The translations under genes and the position numbers were made by a program. A stretch of 24,636 bases of DNA from Rickettsiales bacterium (GTDB taxonomy: Bacteria; Pseudomonadota; Alphaproteobacteria; Rickettsiales; Anaplasmataceae), in the NCBI GenBank assembly GCA_031266615.1, contig JAISAR010000014.1:1-24636 (forward strand), given 5' to 3'. Below the pieces are notes generated by a model. The model was not told the DNA's origin. It saw nothing but the letters and a program-made list of their open reading frames with translations, and did not search any database. Of this stretch, positions 1 to 6,800 are shown piece after piece; position 1 is the stretch's first letter; every line of letters starts with the position of its first letter.

Positions 1-252
1 ATTGAAATAGTACCACATGATGATAAACTCGCTCGATTCCACCAGATTGTCCCGACTATAGAGTCTGGAAAAGTTTTTCTGCCGCACCAGGCGATATGGC
101 TCAACGACTTTGAGTATGAAATTTTAATGTTCCCAGAAGCACATCACAATGACCAAGTCGACAGCACCGTGCAATATCTGCAGTGGATGAGAAAGACCAA
201 TACCAATTCCTTTAGAATCAGGGATTTTACCTCCGATCCCTGCACCAGGTAG
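1..252 (+). CDS. Phage terminase large subunit, C-terminal end (partial at window edge)
   Basis: Frame 1 is open from the first base to a TAG at 250-252 and encodes 83 residues with no start in the window, so this is the 3' end of a longer gene. The fragment contains FPEAHHNDQVDSTVQYLQWM (residues about 45-64). This matches the end of the nuclease domain of phage large terminases, where the conserved pattern H-[ND]-D-Q-V-D-S supplies a metal-binding aspartate. Large terminases cut and package phage DNA into the prohead. In this setting it is most likely from prophage WO (inference). The usual downstream head genes (gpW-like, portal) do not follow. Instead the gene stops one base before the end of a convergent ankyrin gene, which suggests a prophage edge or a rearranged remnant. 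The family call is good; whether the complete gene is intact cannot be seen. Confidence 0.8.
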   Translation: MEIVPHDDKLARFHQIVPTIESGKVFLPHQAIWLNDFEYEILMFPEAHHNDQVDSTVQYLQWMRKTNTNSFRIRDFTSDPCTR

Positions 253-253
253 C

Positions 254-1432
254 CTAAAAGCCCGGTGATCTTTTCGGTTGCTTCTTTACTGTTACACCAC
301 TTAAGTAAAGTTCTGGGTTATCACTAGTAGTCTCTAGTAATCGACCTTTCTTTTTTGTACCACCTAATATATCTACAACTTCCAGGTGCCCTTGTTTTCT
401 AGCAAGATCTGAAGGTGTTTTACCATCATTGTCCTCAGCATAAATATTAGCTCCCTTCCTTATTAGAAACTCTACAACTCCCAATTTACCTGCATGCGCA
501 GTACAATGTAAAGGCGTATGACCATTTTCTTTACTTGCGCCATCAATATCTATTCCCTTACTTAAGAGAAACTCTATAATTTCTTGATATTCTCTCTCCA
601 ATGTAGCAGCATGTATAAGTTTTGCACCGTAGGTATTTTCTACATGAACGTTAGCTCCTTTACCTGCCAAAAACTTCACAGCCTTCAAATTACCCTTCCA
701 TACAGCATAATATAACAACGTGCGGCCTTCTTTATCAGTATCATCAATACCCACACCATTTCTGAGGAACAACTCTGCAACATCTATGTAACCTCTCCCG
801 GCTGCAATATGTACAGCTTTTTTACCATGGGTAGCGTCTTTTGCATGAATGTTGGCTCCTTCATCAACCAGGAATTTTGCTGTTTCTAAATAACCATTCC
901 ACGCTGCATAGTGTAATGGCACCCAACTATTTTCGTCAGTATCATTAACTCCTATACCCTTGCTCAGAAAAAGCCTCACAATACCCGTATTACCTTCCCT
1001 AGCAGCAATATGTATAGGTTTTCTGCCGCAAACAGTATCTTCAGCATGAATGTTAGCCCCGTTATTTATTAGATACTGTACAATCCTTGAGCTACCACCA
1101 TAAGCAGCATGATGTAGTGATGTCCAGCCATTTTTGTCAGCGCTATTTATATTAACTCCCTTCCTTATAAGGTATCTTACTGTTTCTAGTTCACCGTTTC
1201 TAGCAGCATCACGTAAAGTATTGCTATCCTTAACGCTGAGGTTAGCAAATTCTTCCTCCCAATCTTCATCATCCCAGAAATATGCTCTTTCAATTCTATC
1301 TGAGATGCTTTCAGGTGGATCTTGACCCCATCCAGAATATAAAACCCTACCATAATCTTCTATATCCCTAATCAAAGCTGAACCTGTCTTAGATTGTTCT
1401 AGAAACAATTCTCTTTTATCTGGGTCAATCAA
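254..1432 (-). CDS. C-terminal ankyrin-repeat fragment (392 aa, TTG start at best)
   Basis: This is the 3' part of the interrupted ankyrin gene. The first possible start is a TTG (1430-1432) inside the second LIDP module. No in-frame ATG or GTG lies between the premature stop and this TTG. An SD-like AAGGAGGAG (1463-1471) sits about 30 bases upstream, which is too far to be an ordinary ribosome site. Residues about 70-350 are eight or nine ankyrin repeats with clear TPLHxAA-type helices and GANIHAxD-type loops (for example LHHAAYGGSSRIVQYL and PLHYAAWNGYLETAKFL). The C-terminal 45 residues are polar and basic. Whether this fragment is made on its own is uncertain; it may be translated only by readthrough of the TGA. 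Confidence 0.6.
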   Translation of the reverse strand: MIDPDKRELFLEQSKTGSALIRDIEDYGRVLYSGWGQDPPESISDRIERAYFWDDEDWEEEFANLSVKDSNTLRDAARNGELETVRYLIRKGVNINSADKNGWTSLHHAAYGGSSRIVQYLINNGANIHAEDTVCGRKPIHIAAREGNTGIVRLFLSKGIGVNDTDENSWVPLHYAAWNGYLETAKFLVDEGANIHAKDATHGKKAVHIAAGRGYIDVAELFLRNGVGIDDTDKEGRTLLYYAVWKGNLKAVKFLAGKGANVHVENTYGAKLIHAATLEREYQEIIEFLLSKGIDIDGASKENGHTPLHCTAHAGKLGVVEFLIRKGANIYAEDNDGKTPSDLARKQGHLEVVDILGGTKKKGRLLETTSDNPELYLSGVTVKKQPKRSPGF

Positions 1433-1657
1433 TACATAATGATAAACATTCTTGTTTTCGCACTCCTCCTTTATTAGAAATAAATCATTAGATACCTTTT
1501 TATTGAAAAACCCGTCAATTTCATCTTCAATGTTTTGAGGTGGATCTCAACCCCATCCAGAATATAGAATTTTACCATAATCTGCAACATCTAATGAACC
1601 TGTCTTAAATTGCTCCAGAAACATTTCTTTTTTACCTGGGTCAATTAACGCATAATG
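1313..1657 (-). repeat. Diverged tandem duplication inside the ankyrin gene
   Basis: Copy A lies at 1538-1657 and copy B at 1313-1441. Both encode HY-LIDP-K-E-FLEQ-KTGS---DYG-LYSGWG-DPP, with 40 codons in A and 43 in B, and their equivalent ends are offset by about 216-225 bases. The DNA is visibly similar along the whole length. Copy A carries the premature TGA and copy B has CAA at the same place. Confidence 0.75.
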
Positions 1658-2023
1658 CCAGGCACTCTTACCTCTATCCTTTCCTGTTACTAGATGTAAA
1701 TATACATGCCTTTTATATTCAAGATACTCTACTATATCCTTCTTAGCAGATTCTAATTCATCACCTGAATACTTTCTATCTAGCTCTTGTACTTTTTCTG
1801 AACTAAAATAAACGTTACTTGATCCACGTTCCACAACCTTTGGTTTTACACCACCTAATATATTTACAATTCTTCCATACCCCTCTTCTCTAGCAACATC
1901 TAAAGATGTTTTACCATAATTGTTCTCAGCATAAACATTAGCCCCTCTATCAAGGCACCTTTTAACCCTACCAAGATTGCCTTGTTCTACGGCATCGAAT
2001 AATTCCTGATCAACTTCCCTCAT
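1547..2023 (-). CDS. N-terminal ankyrin fragment (158 aa)
   Basis: This is the intact 5' part of the interrupted ankyrin gene. It starts at ATG 2021-2023, preceded by a good Shine-Dalgarno (GGAGGG, 2029-2034, five bases away), so this segment should be translated. Residues about 7-52 form one ankyrin repeat plus a partial one (ELFDAVEQGN, GANVYAENNYGKTSLDVA). They closely resemble the last repeat of the downstream fragment (GANIYAEDNDGKTPSDLA), which suggests internal duplication. The rest is a charged helical linker followed by the first copy of the LIDP...FLEQ...LYSGWG module. It ends at the premature TGA (1547-1549). I see no signal peptide or membrane segment. Confidence 0.6.
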   Translation of the reverse strand: MREVDQELFDAVEQGNLGRVKRCLDRGANVYAENNYGKTSLDVAREEGYGRIVNILGGVKPKVVERGSSNVYFSSEKVQELDRKYSGDELESAKKDIVEYLEYKRHVYLHLVTGKDRGKSAWHYALIDPGKKEMFLEQFKTGSLDVADYGKILYSGWG

Positions 2024-2028
2024 ATAAA

Positions 2029-2085
2029 CCCTCCAATAATACTGATTTTTCTTTACACTATAAAGTTGTTACTAAATTATGTAAA
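2029..2085 (-). promoter_or_regulatory. Promoter and ribosome site of the ankyrin gene
   Basis: On the minus strand, TTTACA (2080-2085) and TATAGT (2057-2062) are separated by exactly 17 bases. GGAGGG (2029-2034) lies five bases before the ATG. The spacing and SD are good for a sigma70-type gene, which suggests the 5' part is still expressed. This is a prediction from sequence only. Confidence 0.5.
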
Positions 2086-2183
2086 TTTCAGTGCCTATAC
2101 CATAGATATTTTTTGCATGCAACAACTTTTTTTGAAATTGTGAGTTTGGATTGATGGTAATTTTTATGCCGTCACACTCTGAG

Positions 2184-3560
2184 TTAGCCAGTGACTACTC
2201 TATTCCTGCCACTGTTTTTTGCTTTATATAGGTATCTGTCAGCGCGTACTATAAATTTTTTAATATTATCAAGATCAGATTTTTGCATTTCTGCAATTCC
2301 AATGCTCACAGTCACACTATGAGTTGTATTCTCGCCTGAGAGCACAAAAGGTTCTGTAGCGATAATTTCACGTATCCTCTCTGCAACAGTGTATGCATCT
2401 GATACATCGGTATCTGGCATTACAATAACAAATTCCTCACCACCAAACCTAGCTAGCAAATCCGTCACTCTGATATTTTCAGAGATTCTCTTCTGCATTT
2501 GCTTTAAAAGTTCATCCCCAGCACTATGCCCAAAATCGTCATTTACTACCTTAAAATAGTCTATATCAAGTATCATAAGAGATAATCTTCTATTCTTTTC
2601 TACAGAATCCTTAACAATGTTTTTCAAGTGCGCATCAAAATATCTTCTGTTATAACAGTTAGTTAGCGGGTCCTTTATAGACATTTCTGCATTATTAAAC
2701 AAGTTCATTCTCAAGGCGTCTTGATATCTCTTACGTTTCACTTGTAAATTAACTCTTGCCATTAACTCACTCTCGTCCAATGGTACTGTCAAGTAATCGT
2801 TGGCACCCACGTTAAGCGCTTTTACTAAATTGTTTTTATCATAATCTTCAGAGAGAATCAGAATTGGCGTGTAACGTGTTTCTACTTTACTGCGAAACTC
2901 AGAACACAAACGTAGACCATCAGTTTGCGAAAATTGCATGTCGGAAATAATCAGGTCGTAGTTATCCTCAATACCAATCTCCAATGCCTCAGTTGGATCA
3001 TTCAGCACTTTAATTGAACCAAAACGTTGACTCAGTACATTATATATCTGTTCCGCTTGAAAGACATCCTCATCTACAACAAGTATGTTAGCATCAAAAA
3101 TCTGGTTGGAGTAATCCATAATACTGCTTCCTGCTACCCCACCAATCTCAGCGTTAGTTTCTCCTCTCAAACGCAACTCATCTATTACCATCTTCAAGCG
3201 CGTGAGGGACTTGATTCTCGCAGACAGAGCAGTTTCATCTATTGGTTTAGTTAGAAAGTCATCTGCACCAGCATTAATGCCCTGCACTCTATCGTGAGTG
3301 TCATGCAGCGCAGTCACCATAATTATTGGAATATGGGTTGTTAAGGGATCACTTTTTAGGCTCTTACAAACTTCAAAGCCATTTATTTTCGGCATCATGA
3401 TATCGAGTAATATAATATCTGGCTGCTGCTTTGCTACCAAATCTATAGCTTCTTTACCATCATGAGCTACGATAACTGTATAGTACTCCGCTTTTAGTCG
3501 AGCTTCTAAAAGCTTAACATTAGATAGTACATCATCTACTACCAGAATCTTCGCTGTCAT
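2184..3560 (-). CDS. pleD: PleD-type response regulator with diguanylate cyclase domain
   Basis: The 458-residue product has the PleD layout REC-REC-GGDEF. Receiver 1 (about 1-120) has the acidic pair D9-D10, phospho-acceptor D53 in LLDIMMP and K105 in LTKP. Receiver 2 (about 155-275) keeps an acceptor-like Asp (IISDMQF) but has LTVP where the conserved Lys should be, so it is probably a non-signalling dimerisation adaptor, as in Caulobacter PleD. The GGDEF domain (about 295-458) has the active-site motif GGEEF at 373-377 and an inhibitory-site RxxD (RVTD, 364-367) five residues before it, so product feedback is expected. The family makes cyclic-di-GMP from two GTP when phosphorylated, usually by a PleC-type kinase, which is not in this window. 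The ATG is preceded by AAAGG, and the gene overlaps the 3' end of the tatB-like gene by 29 bases, indicating co-transcription. Confidence 0.93.
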   Translation of the reverse strand: MTAKILVVDDVLSNVKLLEARLKAEYYTVIVAHDGKEAIDLVAKQQPDIILLDIMMPKINGFEVCKSLKSDPLTTHIPIIMVTALHDTHDRVQGINAGADDFLTKPIDETALSARIKSLTRLKMVIDELRLRGETNAEIGGVAGSSIMDYSNQIFDANILVVDEDVFQAEQIYNVLSQRFGSIKVLNDPTEALEIGIEDNYDLIISDMQFSQTDGLRLCSEFRSKVETRYTPILILSEDYDKNNLVKALNVGANDYLTVPLDESELMARVNLQVKRKRYQDALRMNLFNNAEMSIKDPLTNCYNRRYFDAHLKNIVKDSVEKNRRLSLMILDIDYFKVVNDDFGHSAGDELLKQMQKRISENIRVTDLLARFGGEEFVIVMPDTDVSDAYTVAERIREIIATEPFVLSGENTTHSVTVSIGIAEMQKSDLDNIKKFIVRADRYLYKAKNSGRNRVVTG

Positions 3561-3828
3561 TGCCTTTAGATGTATTATCTATATTGTAACTAGGATAAAA
3601 CTTACCATCTTTACCAACTATATAATTTACCTTCTCGACACTATACTCTTTATACAAATCTTCAATTCCGGCATCTTTTAACAATTTCCTAACTCTCGAC
3701 TTTGCAATCATAAAATACCTATATATATTCCTAATAAGGTCAATAAACGCAGGTATCTTATTCTTATCAAGAACAACTATACTCACTAGTGCTACAACTA
3801 AAATTTCTGAAAGACCTATGTTGAACAT
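3532..3828 (-). CDS. tatB: Sec-independent protein translocase TatB-like subunit
   Basis: This is a 98-residue protein starting MFNIGLSEILVVALVSIVVL, the TatB/TatA signature of a very short N-terminus, one membrane helix (about 5-21) and a hinge. An amphipathic helix (about 25-50, basic on one face) and a polar tail follow. The MF-[ND]-IG-[FL]-SE start is typical of TatB rather than TatA. TatB works with TatC at the inner membrane to recognise twin-arginine signal peptides and export folded proteins. The ATG lies five bases after the gdh stop, and the gdh stop codon TAG forms part of its SD (TAGGAA). The 3' end overlaps pleD by 29 bases in another frame. The product is shorter than free-living TatB but plausible for a reduced genome. 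Confidence 0.7.
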   Translation of the reverse strand: MFNIGLSEILVVALVSIVVLDKNKIPAFIDLIRNIYRYFMIAKSRVRKLLKDAGIEDLYKEYSVEKVNYIVGKDGKFYPSYNIDNTSKGNDSEDSGSR

Positions 3829-3833
3829 TTTTC

Positions 3834-6800
3834 CTACGAGGCAAGTACTTTAATTCTTCTTATTATAAATATTAATTTACTTAAATCAAGCTTAGAAGCA
3901 ACCATCTCATCTAAGAAACTATTATAACGTTCTATGTAATCCGTATCATTACAAGCCCAGGTTTGAACTTTATCTTCACGGTTACCGGTGGATTTTATAA
4001 CTTTGACAGCTAGCTTATAATGATAATTGCTTAAATCATCCAATAAATCATTAATTAAGCTGCGGTCCCAATAAGAAGAATGACTTTTCATCTTGATAGC
4101 AATTGTTCTAATTAGATCGAACCTTAGTAGCGACTTTAATTCAAAGTATATTTTACCAGTGTCAAGAATAGGTAAAGATGTCTGCTCAGCAATGAATATA
4201 ACGTCTAGTGCATAGGCCAAAATACACAGGTCAGCAACCTTTTTTGCTAGATCTTTATTTATATTAAGTTCCACTAAAGAAGCAGATCCATGGTGATAGA
4301 CCTTCAATAGATGTTCGTCTAAAACATCAGTTAAGTTCTGGCCTAAAGTCTCAATTGCATCCTTAAATTTTGTGACATCATCCAGCTCTACAGAGCCGAG
4401 TTTGCTGAGATTTTTTACTAACCAAAATGATACTCTACCAATAAATTTCTGCACATTTCTCACTATTTGCAAGTATGAGTTAACATCAACCTTTCCATCC
4501 AATTCATCAATTCTCTGCCATAGGTTATTTAAACTATACAGACGATTAACAACAATATACACATTAACTGCTTCATGCACTTTGATTCCAGTATTTTCAA
4601 CTAGATTATTAATAAATATGCACCCCATCCTATTCACTACATCGTTTACAATGCAAGTGGAGATAATTTCTCTGCGAAGTTGGTGTTTCAATATGTAATC
4701 CTTGAACTCTGCTACCATTTTTTGCGGGAAGTAGTTTAGCAAGTAATCACGACACAAGGAATCTTTTTCAGGCAGGCTGGAATGTATAATTTCATTTTCT
4801 ATTGCTGTTCTAGCGTAAGACATCAGGACAGAAAGCTGGGGAGAACTAAAGCCCTCTGCTCCAGTCAACATTCTCGCTATTTCCTCATCAGCTGGAAGAA
4901 ATTCCACACTTCGGTTTAGCAACCCAGATCTCTCCAAGCTGAGTAATAATCTGTGATGCTGCTCTAACCTTTCCTTAGCTTGCAAGCACTCAAGAAGTAA
5001 TGCTTTTGTTTCAATTCTATTATGATCTTCAAGTACCTTAGATGCAACTTCGTCTACCATACTAGCCAGTATTTCGTTCCTTTTTCCTAAGGAAATGCCC
5101 CCTCCTTTCATAATCAAAACAAATGCAATTTTGATGTTAACTTCCAAGTCAGAACATATTACTCCTGCCGAATTATCAACAAAATCCGCATTGATATATC
5201 CACCCTTCTCTGCATACTCTATTCTCCCAAGCTGCGTGCAGCTGAGATTACCACCCTCTATGAACATAGAAGCTCTAATATCTTCACCATTCACTCTTAA
5301 CTCATCATTTGCTTTGTCACCGACCATATCATGGCTTTCACTCTTCGCTTTGACAAACGTGCCAATTCCTCCATTCCATATAAAATCCACTCTTGCTTTC
5401 AACAGATATCGGATCAAGTCATTTGGAGATAACGTATCTTCTGTTATGTCGAAACATCTTTTTATTTCTTGAGAAATGTTTACTTGCTTGCTGCTGCGCT
5501 CAAATACCCCACCACCCTCAGAAATCAAATCCTTGTTATAATCCATCCAAGTTGAAAATGGCAACTCAAAAAGACGTTTACGCTCTGCAAAACTCTTTTC
5601 TGCATCAGGACTCGGATCAACAAAAATATGCATATGGTTAAATGCGCCGATTAAACGCATATTTTTTGAAAGCAGCATGCCGTTCCCAAACAGATCGCCA
5701 GCCATATCTCCAATTCCAATGACAGTCACATCTTGATAAATATCCCTATTCATTCTCCAAAAATGCCTTTGTGCTGCAATCCACGCACCTCTTGCTGTAA
5801 TACCCATCTTTTTGTGGTCGTAACCTGCCGATCCACCAGATGCAAATGCATCGCCAAGCCAAAAATTATATTCAGATGCTATTTGGTTGGCATAATCAGA
5901 AAATGAAGCAGTGCCTTTATCTGCCGCAACTACTAAGTATGGATCATCTTCATCATACCTGATCACATTTTCTGGTGGAATTACTTTACCATCAACTACA
6001 TTATCAGTAATATCAAGCATTCCTCTGATAAAATTCTTATAGCACTCAACACCTTTCTCTCTTAAGATATTTTCATCTCTATAAACTTTCTTTATTATAA
6101 ACCCACCCTTTGCACCAACAGGAACTATAACCGCGTTTTTCGTCATCTGAGCTTTCATGAGTCCCAAAACTTCAGTGCGAAAATCTTCCGTCCTATCCGA
6201 CCACCTTAAACCACCACGCGCTAGTTTCCCTCCTCTTAAATGTATTCCCTCAAAAAGGTTCGAATACACGTACAACTCACGATATGGACGCGGGTCAGGC
6301 AAACCATTTATTTTACTTGAATCAAATTTTGTAGATAAATATGGTTTATCATCTTGATAATAACTGGTCCTTAAAACGGCCATTATCAAGTTAAATATCG
6401 AACGTATAACGTAATCATGTGAAATATTGCTGATCTCTTTTAGAAGCTCCTCAATTTTTTCTCTGAAGATGTCTGTAGTTTCCGCTCTATCAATATCTAT
6501 ACTAGGATCAAACCTTGCATGAAATAATTGTATCAAATACTTTACTATCTTTGGGTACTCTGAAACTACTTTTTGAATGTATTCTGGGTTGTATTTAAAT
6601 GACGTTTGCTTCAGGTAAGCACTTAGCGCTCTAACCAAAAGCACCTCTTTCCACTCCAGCCCAGCAATAATGATCAAACTGTTGAAATAGTCATTTTTAA
6701 TTTCTCCTCTAAATACTTTTGCAAGCGTTATCTCAAACTGCTCTTTCAGAGTAATGTTGTCTATTAGTTCATCGACCCTCGACAACACAAAATGGTGTAT

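Larger units (their letters stand above)
254..2023 (-). pseudogene. Ankyrin-repeat protein gene interrupted by an in-frame TGA
   Basis: A single reading frame of 590 codons runs from ATG (2021-2023) to TAG (254-256) and is broken only by a TGA at 1547-1549. The 38 codons between this stop and the downstream open segment contain no other stop and lie in the same frame, so the two open segments are one gene with a nonsense change. The module around the stop occurs twice. The second copy has CAA (Gln) in the context GWGQDPP where the first has TGA. The product would have an N-terminal ankyrin repeat, a linker, two copies of a roughly 40-residue module, then a block of eight or nine ankyrin repeats. 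Ankyrin proteins of Wolbachia, many of them next to prophage WO, are thought to bind host proteins. Whether the stop is read through or abolishes function is not known. Confidence 0.8.

Noticed and set aside
2171..2195. Hairpin GTCAC/GTGAC at the pleD stop as a terminator
   Set aside because: The stem is only 5 bp with a long loop and is followed by A-rich rather than T-rich sequence on the transcribed strand.
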